Shown here piece by piece: positions 8,861 to 16,198 of a stretch of DNA of 64,000 bases. Position 1 is the first letter of the stretch. Every line of letters starts with the position of its first letter. The stretch covers positions 1 through 64,000 of the forward strand of contig JAROBA010000022.1 in NCBI GenBank assembly GCA_029432815.1, in the 5' to 3' direction. A model generated the notes under the pieces. It saw nothing but the letters and a program-made list of their open reading frames with translations. It had not been told where the DNA came from and ran no database searches. A program made the translations under genes and the position numbers. The DNA is from Pontiellaceae bacterium B1224. GTDB taxonomy: Bacteria; Verrucomicrobiota; Kiritimatiellia; Kiritimatiellales; Pontiellaceae.

Positions 8861-10321
8861 ATGAAACTCTTCGATGCCCATAACCACATACAGGATAAAC
8901 GGCTTTTTCCAGACCTTGGAAACGTGATGCAGCGGGCCCGGAAAACCGGAGTCGTGAAGATGGGTGTGAAAGGCTGTAGCGAAGAAGACTGGTCGACTGT
9001 GATTCAGATAGCGCAGATGTACGAAGGCATTTATCCCTCCTTCGGTCTCCATCCCTGGTTCATCGTGAAGCGATCTCCGAGTTGGCTCCAAACCTTGGAA
9101 GATCTGCTAATTCAATTCCCGAATGCGGCGGTGGGGGAAATTGGAATCGATCACGCCATTGAAGAGCGCGATGACGCCGATCAGGAAAAAGTATTCTTCC
9201 AACAGCTGGAACTCGCCCGAAAGCTGAACCGCCCCGTTTCGATCCACTGCCGACGGGCGTGGGGACGCTTGATCGAATTACTCGACCAGTTTGGGGAACT
9301 GCCGCGGGGCATGCTGATTCACTGTTTTGGTGGGTCGGCGGAAATTGCCACCGAGCTGGTAAAGCGCGGCGGCTATATTTCCTTCTCGGGATCGATCACC
9401 CGCCCAAATGCCCGCAAAGCCGGCCCGGCCATCCGTGCCGTTCCGGACGATCGAATTCTCATCGAAACCGATGCACCCGATATTCTGCCAACCACCGCCG
9501 ATGGCCCGCTCAATGAACCGGCGAATGTGAAATTGGTTTTGGAAAAGGCCGCTGAGTTTAAAGGGTGCTCACAAGAAGAACTAGCAGACCTGACATTTCG
9601 GAATGCAGAACGCTTCTTCCATCATGGGCGAGACGCCCATGCCACAAACCGTGGAACGGGCGTCCCGCCCGTTATTCCCCAGTTGCCAAGCGACTACACA
9701 CTAGGAAACTGGAGCGAAGAATTTCATATCCGCTACGGAGCGTATCTTCCGCACTGGACGCGCAATGCCGGGGTGTATGCCGTCACATTCCGCCTGGCTG
9801 ATTCGCTTCCCCCGAATGTTTTGGCATCCTGGGTGATTGAGCGGGACAACATTTTGGAAGCTGCGAAAACTGCCGGGCGTGCGCTGTCGGACCATGAGGC
9901 GAAACGGTTGCAGGACCTCCACGCGGAGCGTGTAGAGAGTTTTCTCGATTCAGGAGCCGGAGCCTGCTGGCTTCAGCATGAACCGATCGCTCAAATCGTG
10001 AAAGATGCTCTGTTCCATTTCGATGGCGACCGCTATGCCATTCAAGCGTGGTGTATCATGCCGAACCATGTACATGTCGTTTTCCAACCATTGGAAGGGC
10101 AGAAACTTCCGGATATTCTGCATTCCTGGAAATCATTTTCGGCAAAAAAAGCGAACCGTCTGCTGGAGCGATTCGGCGACTTCTGGCAACCCGAGTACTA
10201 CGACCACCTCATTCGGGATGAAGAGGATTTCAGGCATGCAGTAACGTATGTGCTGGAGAATCCGGAAAAGGCAGGGTTAAAGAATTGGCCTTGGGTTGGG
10301 GTGAGAAAGTACGCCCATTAA
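8861..10321 (+). CDS. TatD-family hydrolase fused in frame to a REP-associated transposase (RAYT)
   Basis: 486 aa made of two unrelated proteins. Residues 1 to about 253 are a TatD metal-dependent deoxyribonuclease: HNH at 7-9, SFGLHPW, GEIGID, SIHCRRA, IHCFGG and IETDAP. Residues 254-270 (GRDAHATNRGTGVPPV) are the translation of a REP element at 9623-9673. From about 271 on is a Y1 HUH transposase of the RAYT family: GAYLPHW, VTFRLADSLPP, HUH motif MPNHVHVV with His403 and His405, and Tyr463 in TYVLENP. There is no stop between the parts. A TatD protein normally ends where the REP begins, so the element seems to have inserted over the TatD stop. A separate start for the RAYT part is not evident. 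The product may be a bifunctional fusion. Confidence 0.88.
   Translation: MKLFDAHNHIQDKRLFPDLGNVMQRARKTGVVKMGVKGCSEEDWSTVIQIAQMYEGIYPSFGLHPWFIVKRSPSWLQTLEDLLIQFPNAAVGEIGIDHAIEERDDADQEKVFFQQLELARKLNRPVSIHCRRAWGRLIELLDQFGELPRGMLIHCFGGSAEIATELVKRGGYISFSGSITRPNARKAGPAIRAVPDDRILIETDAPDILPTTADGPLNEPANVKLVLEKAAEFKGCSQEELADLTFRNAERFFHHGRDAHATNRGTGVPPVIPQLPSDYTLGNWSEEFHIRYGAYLPHWTRNAGVYAVTFRLADSLPPNVLASWVIERDNILEAAKTAGRALSDHEAKRLQDLHAERVESFLDSGAGACWLQHEPIAQIVKDALFHFDGDRYAIQAWCIMPNHVHVVFQPLEGQKLPDILHSWKSFSAKKANRLLERFGDFWQPEYYDHLIRDEEDFRHAVTYVLENPEKAGLKNWPWVGVRKYAH
9623..9673 (+). repeat. REP element, copy 1 (inside the TatD-RAYT reading frame)
   Basis: 51-bp element with two small hairpins, gggcg-aga-cgccc and aacgggcg-tcc-cgcccgtt, joined by a spacer. 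It matches copy 2 at 10345-10395 in 50 of 51 positions and has the same orientation. It is translated as GRDAHATNRGTGVPPV inside the fused gene. Confidence 0.93.
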
Positions 10322-10344
10322 AAACGGCTGTTCAGGGGTGGCTT

Positions 10345-10395
10345 CATGGGCGGGACGCCCATGCCACAAACCGTGGAACGGGCGTCCCGCCCGTT
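10345..10395 (+). repeat. REP element, copy 2 (downstream of RAYT)
   Basis: Second 51-bp copy, one base different from the copy at 9623-9673 (gggcgggacg instead of gggcgagacg) and in direct orientation. Together they bracket the RAYT coding part exactly. It begins 24 bp after the fused gene's stop and ends 12 bp before the end of the next (minus) gene. Confidence 0.93.
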
Positions 10396-10407
10396 CATCC
10401 ACGTCAG

Positions 10408-10830
10408 TTAAGAAGCGGTGGATTCAAACAGCACTTCCACAACTGTCCACTCACCATCGTCCACCGCTTGTACGGTTTCGATCCGGGCAACTTTAACGGT
10501 TGGAAGTTCGGTATTAAGCAGCAACGCAAGCGGTCGTGGATCGGTGTGGATTTCGATGCAGGTTTCGTCGTTCTGACGGTATTCGATTCGGTAGGCCGAT
10601 TCGGTTTCCGGGTCCAGTTTGCGCACCCGCAGGGCGGTCGCCTTTTTCGGGGCGGCTTTGCGCTTTTTGGGTTTCTTCCGCTTTTGGAGCGAGGGCAGGG
10701 TATCCGGCGGTGCGAGCGGATAGGGCTCGCCGCCAAGGATGCCGTTGATCTGCCGTTCCAGGTCGAATAGTTCGACTAGGCGATCTTCGCGCTCCATGAG
10801 CTTCTGATTAATCTGGATCTGGTTAGACAT
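10408..10830 (-). CDS. Hypothetical basic protein, 140 aa
   Basis: Unrecognised. The N-terminal third is a likely helix (NQKLMEREDRLVELFDLERQI). Then comes a Lys/Arg/Pro-rich stretch (LQKRKKPKKRKAAPKKA, about residues 49-65) that could bind nucleic acid, followed by a mixed beta-rich C-terminus. It is the last gene of a minus-strand row that begins with the FtsK-like gene (14715) and continues with an LRV-repeat protein and an acidic coiled-coil protein. No Shine-Dalgarno is visible: the start abuts an intergenic inverted repeat. A role with the translocase is only suggested by position. Confidence 0.7.
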   Translation of the reverse strand: MSNQIQINQKLMEREDRLVELFDLERQINGILGGEPYPLAPPDTLPSLQKRKKPKKRKAAPKKATALRVRKLDPETESAYRIEYRQNDETCIEIHTDPRPLALLLNTELPTVKVARIETVQAVDDGEWTVVEVLFESTAS

Positions 10831-10833
10831 AAT

Positions 10834-10887
10834 GATGAGTGACGATTGAGGCGTGATTCAATTCACGACTCACGTTTCACGGCTCAC
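10834..10887. repeat. Intergenic inverted repeat, GACGATTGAGGCGTGA family, copy 1
   Basis: Contains atgagtgacgattgaggcgtgattc on one side and cacgactcacgtttcacggctcacg on the other. Related sequence occurs at 12727-12794 and, shorter, at 14779-14817, always between consecutive minus-strand genes of this block. Repeated TGAGTGACG/CGACTCACG words give it a complex inverted structure. Confidence 0.7.
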
Positions 10888-10890
10888 GAA

Positions 10891-11250
10891 TTATTTCTCT
10901 TCTGAGTCAGTCTCTTCGGCTTCCGCTTCGACAGCTTCTTCAACCACTTCTTCTTCCTCAACTAGCGGTTCCGGTTTGGGCTTTTCAACCTTTGGTTTCG
11001 GACGGGATGCGGGAGCAGGCTTGCTGAATCCGGCGACGGGGACGGGGGGTTCGGGATAAACGAAGATGCCTTCTTCGCCAACCAGTTCTTCCACCTGCAG
11101 TTCGAGTTCCTCGATCTGACGGTAGGCTTCTTCGCGTTTCACGAGTAGCTCGTCGATCTTCACGCGCGATTCAAGCGCTTCGCGGATCGTTTCAGCATCG
11201 GCCTGCAGAATAATATCGCGGGCGGTCAGTTCTATGAGTTTCTTTGCCAT
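10891..11250 (-). CDS. Hypothetical coiled-coil protein with acidic tail, 119 aa
   Basis: Unrecognised small protein. Residues 1-60 look like a long helix or coiled coil (ETIREALESRVKIDELLVKREEAYRQ...). A Pro/Lys linker (PASRPKPKVEKPKPEP) follows, then a very acidic tail (EEEEVVEEAVEAEAEETDSEEK). The start has a gaggt ribosome site. It lies between the LRV-repeat gene and the basic 140-aa gene. Its acidic tail and that neighbour's basic stretch could interact, which is speculation from charge alone. Confidence 0.7.
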   Translation of the reverse strand: MAKKLIELTARDIILQADAETIREALESRVKIDELLVKREEAYRQIEELELQVEELVGEEGIFVYPEPPVPVAGFSKPAPASRPKPKVEKPKPEPLVEEEEVVEEAVEAEAEETDSEEK

Positions 11251-11270
11251 GTGTATTACCTCACTACTTA

Positions 11271-12725
11271 CTATTTAAAAAAATTCACGATTTTGGAGAC
11301 GAGGCCGCTGTCCTCATCTTCGGTATCTAAATCAGTTTCTTCTTCCGGCTCTTCTTCCGGCATGCTCTCGAAACGCTTCAATGCTTTTTTGGCTACGGCC
11401 GGGTTCCAATCCTTGGAAAGTTCTTCCATCGCCATGCGGGTGAGAATCGGGTTGTCGCATAATGCGAGCCTGACGGATGGGGCATTATCGCGCATCAGTT
11501 TGCGGACTTGCGCGTGCGTCAGCTGCGCGGCTCCAGCTGCAAACGAGTGAAGCGATGAACGTTTATGCGCTAACAGTTGTTCGAGCAGCTCCGGTTTAGT
11601 GCCTTCGAAAATGATGCCCCGCAGTGCCAGATGTCCAATAAGGTTCAGATCTTCATTCTGGTTCACCAGAATATCGAGCAACTCGTCGGTCAGATCGTCA
11701 CGATAGGCCATGCTCAGGCGAACCAAATCCGACTCATGGTGGCAGAGTTCGACTTTTCCAGCCTCTGGAAGTTTCGGGTTTCCGGCCAGTGCTTCGCAGG
11801 CGGCTGCATCGTTCGAGGCAGCAATACGCAAGGCGACCTCTTCGTCCAGTCCGGGATTCCCGGCCAACGCCACACGCACTTCTTCGACGGCATCGGCAGC
11901 GAGTACATGCTGAATTTCAGCCGGGAGGTCTTCGCGTTTGGCGGTTTCCAACCGTTGGAACTCGTCGTCCGATTCCGCGCGGGCCAGCAGATCGGCCTCG
12001 GTCGGTTCATATAAATCTTTAATCGCTTCCTGTACCACGCCATCCGGGCTCAGGCGCAAGGCCTGGACAATTTCCGGCTTGGGCTTATTTCGCGAAAGCA
12101 TCAGGCGCTGGGCTTCAACATCGTCCGATCCGGCCCAGCTCAGCAGGACTTCCGGCGTCACTTTGCCATAGCCGTAGAGGTTGGCCCGAACCACGGCGCT
12201 TGAATCCGCCGAAAGCGTGTGAATGATCTCGTCCGAAAGTTTGGCGGTGCCGGCCAGCGCGGTGCGAACGCCCGGTTCGGGATCGAGTGCCAATGCGGTG
12301 CGATAGGAATCGTTAATCGACCCGTTGCCCGCCAAGGCGATGCGAACGAATAGATTGGAATCGTTCATCAGCTCGGCGGTGATTTTCGGGTTTAGCAGTT
12401 TATTCGCGGCCAGTGCAGCGCGGACCGGTGCGCCGCCCTCGCGGGCCATCCGAATCAGAAGCAAATGCGTGCAACGCGGGTTGGTTGCGGCGGCCGCCTG
12501 AATTTCAGGATCGGTACACGCTTCCGCCAAATCTTCCAGCACCTGACTGGGGACGGTGGGATAGAGCGCGAGGAAAAGCAGCACATCGCGCTCGGGGTGC
12601 TCGCTGTAGAGATCAATCAGAACGCGGCTCGGCAACAGGTTGTGGCGGTATTGCTTCACAACCTTGCGCGGACCATCCTTGTGAATGGCTTCGAGCAGTT
12701 CTTCTAATTTAATTTCGGCAGGCAT
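11271..12725 (-). CDS. Leucine-rich-repeat-variant (LRV/HEAT-like) protein, 484 aa
   Basis: Alpha-helical solenoid built from about a dozen repeats of the LRV type, for example VRIALAGNGSINDSYRTALALDPEP, VRTALAGTAKLSDEIIHTL and VRVALAGNPGLDEEVALRI. The usual xVRxALAxNPxLxxE pattern is plain. The C-terminus is acidic (EEEPEEETDLDTEDEDS) and ends in a short hydrophobic helix (LVSKIVNFFK). Such solenoids are scaffolds for protein binding, and no enzyme motif is visible. The start abuts an inverted repeat, without a clear Shine-Dalgarno. Three palindromes of the dispersed family lie inside the gene (11404, 11756, 11946). It sits directly downstream of the FtsK-like gene. Confidence 0.82.
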   Translation of the reverse strand: MPAEIKLEELLEAIHKDGPRKVVKQYRHNLLPSRVLIDLYSEHPERDVLLFLALYPTVPSQVLEDLAEACTDPEIQAAAATNPRCTHLLLIRMAREGGAPVRAALAANKLLNPKITAELMNDSNLFVRIALAGNGSINDSYRTALALDPEPGVRTALAGTAKLSDEIIHTLSADSSAVVRANLYGYGKVTPEVLLSWAGSDDVEAQRLMLSRNKPKPEIVQALRLSPDGVVQEAIKDLYEPTEADLLARAESDDEFQRLETAKREDLPAEIQHVLAADAVEEVRVALAGNPGLDEEVALRIAASNDAAACEALAGNPKLPEAGKVELCHHESDLVRLSMAYRDDLTDELLDILVNQNEDLNLIGHLALRGIIFEGTKPELLEQLLAHKRSSLHSFAAGAAQLTHAQVRKLMRDNAPSVRLALCDNPILTRMAMEELSKDWNPAVAKKALKRFESMPEEEPEEETDLDTEDEDSGLVSKIVNFFK

Positions 12726-12726
12726 G

Positions 12727-12794
12727 GGGTGAGTGATGAGTGACGATTGAGGCGTGAGCTAAAAATCACGACTCACGTTTCACTCGTCACGCTC
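12727..12794. repeat. Intergenic inverted repeat, GACGATTGAGGCGTGA family, copy 2
   Basis: Carries gtgagtgatgagtgacgattgaggcgtgag and then tcacgactcacgtttcactcgtcacg, the same words as copy 1 at 10834-10887. It lies immediately upstream of the LRV gene start and takes the place of a normal 5' untranslated region. Confidence 0.7.
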
Positions 12795-12825
12795 TTTATT
12801 TTCTTCAGGTTTCCAGTTTCAAGTT

Positions 12826-14715
12826 TTAGTTTTCAATAAGGATTTCCCGTGGCGTACTTCCAATCTGTGGGCCGACAATACCCTTGGCTTCCATCTCTTC
12901 AATCAGATTCGCCGCGCGATTGTAGCCGACGCGCAGGCAACGCTGGAGATAGGAGGTGGAGGCGCGTTGGTCGCGCAGGATAATTTCAATGGCCTGATCG
13001 AGCAGGGGATCGGCGTCCTCGGCATCTTTCAGGGCATAGCTTTCGTCGCCTTCGCAGGGCGAAAGGTCGGTGATGGATGTTTTAAAGTTCTGTTCGCGTT
13101 GCTCGGCGCAATGTTCCACGACCCGTTGAATTTCGGCATCGTTCACCCACGGGCCCTGCACGCGCTGGAGAATTCCAATGCCCGGAGGACTGAACAGCAT
13201 ATCGCCCTGACCGCGCAGCGCTTCCGCGCCGCGCCCGTCGAGAATGGTGCGTGAATCGATCTGCGAAGAAACCTTGAAGGCCACGCGGGTCGGGAAGTTG
13301 GCCTTGATCATCCCGGTGATGACATTCACGCTCGGTCGCTGGGTGGCGATAATGGTGTGGATGCCGACGGCGCGCGAAAGCTGTGCAATACGGGCGAGGG
13401 CAGTTTCCACATCGGCACCGGTGGTGAGCATAATGTCGGCGAGCTCGTCGATGATGAGGACGAGGAACGGCATACGCTTCATGCCCAGCTCATCCATCTT
13501 TTCGTTGTAGCCGGCAATATTGCGCGCACCGACCTGCGCCATCGTTTTATAGCGTTGCTCCATTTCGCGGACGGCCCATTGCAGGGCCGGAACCACGAGC
13601 TTGGCTTCGGTAATCACCGGGCGGACGAGGTGGGGTAGCTTTTCATAGGCCCCGAATTCGACGCGTTTCGGGTCGATCAGAATCAGCTCCAGCTCGTCGG
13701 GCGAAAAGTGGTTGGTCAGGCACATCAGAATCGTGTTCATGCAGACGGACTTACCGCTACCGGTGGCGCCGGCAATCAGCATATGCGGCGCGGCGGCGAG
13801 GTCGGTGATGCACAGGCTGCCGCCGAGTTCCATGCCCATCATGAGCGGGATAGCGGCTTTCGTATTTTTCCAATCCTTGGAACGCATTAGCAGGCCGAGG
13901 TTGAGCGGAGCGGAGTTGCCGTTCGGGATTTCGAGGCCGACGTAGGGTTTTCCCGGGATGGGAGCCTGAATACGAATGCTCTCCGCCGCGAGCGCCAACG
14001 CGAGATTGTTGCTGAGTGAGCTGATCGATTCCACGCGAACGCCAAGGCCGGGCTTCAGGCGGAGCTGGGTCACGCGCGGGCCGACGACGGCATCCCAGAC
14101 GGTGGCGTCGACCGCAAAGTTGTCGAGCGTGTCCTGAACCGCCTTTTTCTGACGCTCCAGTTCCTCGGGATCGATGAAGATGAATTCGGTGCTTTCGGGC
14201 TGATCGTAGAGATCGGGACCGGGGCGATTGTAGTCGTCGGTGACGGCAGCAATCTGCTCATGAACCTCATGTTCCGGTTCAGCGATTTCGATGGGCTCGG
14301 GCTCAACGATGGGTTCGGCGGCAATAGGCTCGTTACTGGTCTGATCCAGCTTTTGGCGGATGTCTGCGGCCTGCTTTTTCACGCGTTCAATGGCTTTGGC
14401 CTTGGTGGAAATGAAATGTTCCTGCGCCACTTTGCGTTTTTCCAATGCCTGGAAATGTTCGGCGCGCCAGTTTTCGAGTAGCTGTTCGCGTTGAATGCGC
14501 GCTGTTTCGGCGGCTTCCTCAGCGGGGTCGAAATATTCCTCAACAACTTCTTCCGGCTCGTCTTCAACCCGCTCAAAGCCGGAAGCGGCAAGCAGTCCGT
14601 TGCCGATTTTGGACATAAAGGAGCGCACTGCACGAACGGAAAAAGGGTCTGATCCCTTGGCGTTCAACGCGTTGTGGTTTCTGGTTTTGAGGTCTTCTGA
14701 AGAGGCAGTTGGCAT
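12826..14715 (-). CDS. FtsK/SpoIIIE-family DNA translocase without membrane domain
   Basis: About 629 aa. The C-terminal 450 residues are the FtsK motor: alpha region (VGPRVTQLRLKPGLGVRVESI), Walker A GATGSGKSV at about residue 315, Walker B LVLIIDELADIM, the motif IIATQRPSVNVITGMIKAN, and a gamma winged-helix domain at the end (STSYLQRCLRVGYNRAANLIEEME) that in the family reads KOPS/SRS-like DNA. The N-terminal 200 residues are charged and helical, with no transmembrane segment, unlike classical FtsK with four helices. The ATG at 14715 is preferred over a TTG at 14736 and an internal ATG at 14616. It is probably a soluble chromosome-segregation or DNA-pumping ATPase. A membrane partner might be encoded elsewhere. 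Confidence 0.9.
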   Translation of the reverse strand: MPTASSEDLKTRNHNALNAKGSDPFSVRAVRSFMSKIGNGLLAASGFERVEDEPEEVVEEYFDPAEEAAETARIQREQLLENWRAEHFQALEKRKVAQEHFISTKAKAIERVKKQAADIRQKLDQTSNEPIAAEPIVEPEPIEIAEPEHEVHEQIAAVTDDYNRPGPDLYDQPESTEFIFIDPEELERQKKAVQDTLDNFAVDATVWDAVVGPRVTQLRLKPGLGVRVESISSLSNNLALALAAESIRIQAPIPGKPYVGLEIPNGNSAPLNLGLLMRSKDWKNTKAAIPLMMGMELGGSLCITDLAAAPHMLIAGATGSGKSVCMNTILMCLTNHFSPDELELILIDPKRVEFGAYEKLPHLVRPVITEAKLVVPALQWAVREMEQRYKTMAQVGARNIAGYNEKMDELGMKRMPFLVLIIDELADIMLTTGADVETALARIAQLSRAVGIHTIIATQRPSVNVITGMIKANFPTRVAFKVSSQIDSRTILDGRGAEALRGQGDMLFSPPGIGILQRVQGPWVNDAEIQRVVEHCAEQREQNFKTSITDLSPCEGDESYALKDAEDADPLLDQAIEIILRDQRASTSYLQRCLRVGYNRAANLIEEMEAKGIVGPQIGSTPREILIEN

Positions 14716-14778
14716 GAATTCTTTCGGGTGGTTCAAAAGCGTGAGTTTATATAAAAAATCTCCATGTTCGGCGAGCTA

Positions 14779-14817
14779 AATTCGTGACGAGTGAATCGTG
14801 AAACGTGATTTATCCAA
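14779..14817. repeat. Intergenic repeat, degenerate third copy of the GTGACGAGTG/CGTGAAACGTG family
   Basis: gtgacgagtgaatcgtgaaacgtga matches, in opposite orientation, the tcacgtttcac and ctcgtcacg words of the copies at 10834 and 12727. It lies upstream of the FtsK-like gene. Confidence 0.5.
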
Positions 14818-14931
14818 TGAGTGGAAAATACAGGCGAATGATAAGGGAAAGTAGAGCCTGGGCTCAGGGCGGGCCGCCCGTGGGCCTGGCTAGTTTCAGA
14901 GCAGCAGGCGTTTATGAACAAGCTGACAAGG

Positions 14932-15711
14932 CTACGGGCGTTCAAGGAAGATTAAGTGGCCCCATCGGCCCGCGATCCATGGTTTTTCATCTGCAGTCAT
15001 GTCGACGGTGACTGCTGTCGTGGAGACTCCTGATTCATGGCCATCCTCGCGAATGTTCCAGGTTTTTAATTGGAGTCTTTTTCGGGTGTCATAGGATGCA
15101 CTTTTGTGAATGATGCCCTCGGGGCCTTCAATGAGTATGGAGCCGTCGGGCGGGATGAGTTCTGCATCAAAGAAGCGTTTTAGAAGCATGGGTCTAAAGC
15201 AGTCGCTGAACGTGGGAGCGAGGGCTTCACTCTGTTCATGGGTCAGGATCGCTTCTGTTGCCGTGAGAAATTCTTCCTTGTAATGCATGGGAAGGGCGGG
15301 CAGTTCGTAGCTAATTCTTTCTTTCGACTTTTCCTGATAGACCACGTTGGCCGTCTCCCACTCCTTGACTTTGACCATGGTTTGGTCGGAAAGCTCGGAT
15401 AGGGCCTCAATTGTTTTTTCATTGAGCCCTAAAAACCAGGCCATCTCCTTCTTTGGTGCAAAATGTTGTCTTGGAGTGGTGAGTGAATAAAAGGCTTGGG
15501 AGTCAGTTTCGATCCATTGTTTGATGAGCCAGTCGTAACGATCGATTTTTAGGCGGTCGCCGGCAGTTTCTTGTGGGGCAGGAGGCGTGGACTGGATTTC
15601 CGGTGAAGGGCATGCGGGTTGGATCTCCGGTGGAGGAGTGCGCGTGACACGGCCGAGCCCGAAGCCCAGTGCCATCCCGACAAGTATTGTAAGTGCGGTT
15701 GTTATTTTCAT
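14932..15711 (-). CDS. Membrane-anchored hypothetical protein, 259 aa
   Basis: Not recognised. One N-terminal membrane anchor or signal (TTALTILVGMALGFGLG) is followed by a Pro-rich linker (PPPEIQPACPSPEIQSTPPAP) and an extracytoplasmic domain of about 200 residues without known motifs. The start at 15711 has a clear cggaggtgcacc ribosome site. Two very small ORFs lie upstream on the same strand (a 41-aa lipoprotein-like peptide and a CsoR fragment), so all three may be one transcription unit, perhaps the remains of a metal-responsive operon. That link is inference from position only. Confidence 0.72.
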   Translation of the reverse strand: MKITTALTILVGMALGFGLGRVTRTPPPEIQPACPSPEIQSTPPAPQETAGDRLKIDRYDWLIKQWIETDSQAFYSLTTPRQHFAPKKEMAWFLGLNEKTIEALSELSDQTMVKVKEWETANVVYQEKSKERISYELPALPMHYKEEFLTATEAILTHEQSEALAPTFSDCFRPMLLKRFFDAELIPPDGSILIEGPEGIIHKSASYDTRKRLQLKTWNIREDGHESGVSTTAVTVDMTADEKPWIAGRWGHLIFLERP

Positions 15712-15766
15712 GGTGCACCTCCGAAAGAGAAAAAAGTGTGTCGGAATTGGGCATGGGAAAAAAGAT

Positions 15767-15892
15767 TCAATCTGAAGTATATTTTCCGGTTGAAACTCTC
15801 AACGCATGCGGATCATAGCGAGAAGCTTGTGAGCAATCTGCCGCGAACAAAAGGGCTGGTACAATAAAGATTGCAGGTTTCAATATATGCAT
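15767..15892 (-). CDS. Possible 41-aa lipoprotein-like peptide
   Basis: The ORF starts ten bases after the stop of the CsoR-like fragment. It has a hydrophobic start (LKPAIFIVPALLFAADC) ending in a Cys that could be a lipobox, then about 20 polar residues (SQASRYDPHALRVSTGKY). The ribosome site is weak. It may be a tiny lipoprotein, or the broken start of a longer exported protein. No homologue is recognised. Confidence 0.3.
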   Translation of the reverse strand: MHILKPAIFIVPALLFAADCSQASRYDPHALRVSTGKYTSD

Positions 15893-15901
15893 TGCGTCGT
15901 C

Positions 15902-16009
15902 CTATGAATCGCCGTCGTCGATCATGTGTTTTACCCCGTTGATCTGTCCCTTGATACGGGAGAGGCGGGTGATATTTTCAGTATGTGTGGTGGTGTGTCC
16001 CTTCTTCAT
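15902..16009 (-). pseudogene. CsoR/FrmR-family metal-sensing repressor, N-terminal fragment (35 aa)
   Basis: A strong Shine-Dalgarno (gaagggagaaa) precedes an ATG at 16009. The peptide contains ENITRLSRIKGQINGVKHMI, the helix-1 signature of the DUF156 repressors (CsoR, RcnR, FrmR). A TAG follows after 35 codons. The family needs about 85-100 residues, including the Cys/His ligands that would come next, and these are not found in any frame downstream. I read it as a truncated gene with a still intact start. A functional micro-protein cannot be excluded. Confidence 0.6.
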
Positions 16010-16198
16010 TTTCTCCCTTCGTTATAATGATTCAGATAAAAAACGATGAAAGTGCTAATATAATACGCAATAGATTTGTCCGCGTATTTCCAGAGGTTGG
16101 AAACGGTGCGTTTGAGGGGTTAATGGAATTGTATCGGGAGTAGAGAACGGGTAAAAAAGCTGATTCTGTTTATTAAGAAACGATTTGGAGCATTTTTC

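Noticed and set aside
14866-14884. gggcgggccgcccgtggg as a third REP copy
   Set aside because: It shares only the short GC-rich hairpin and lacks the spacer and second hairpin of the two true copies.
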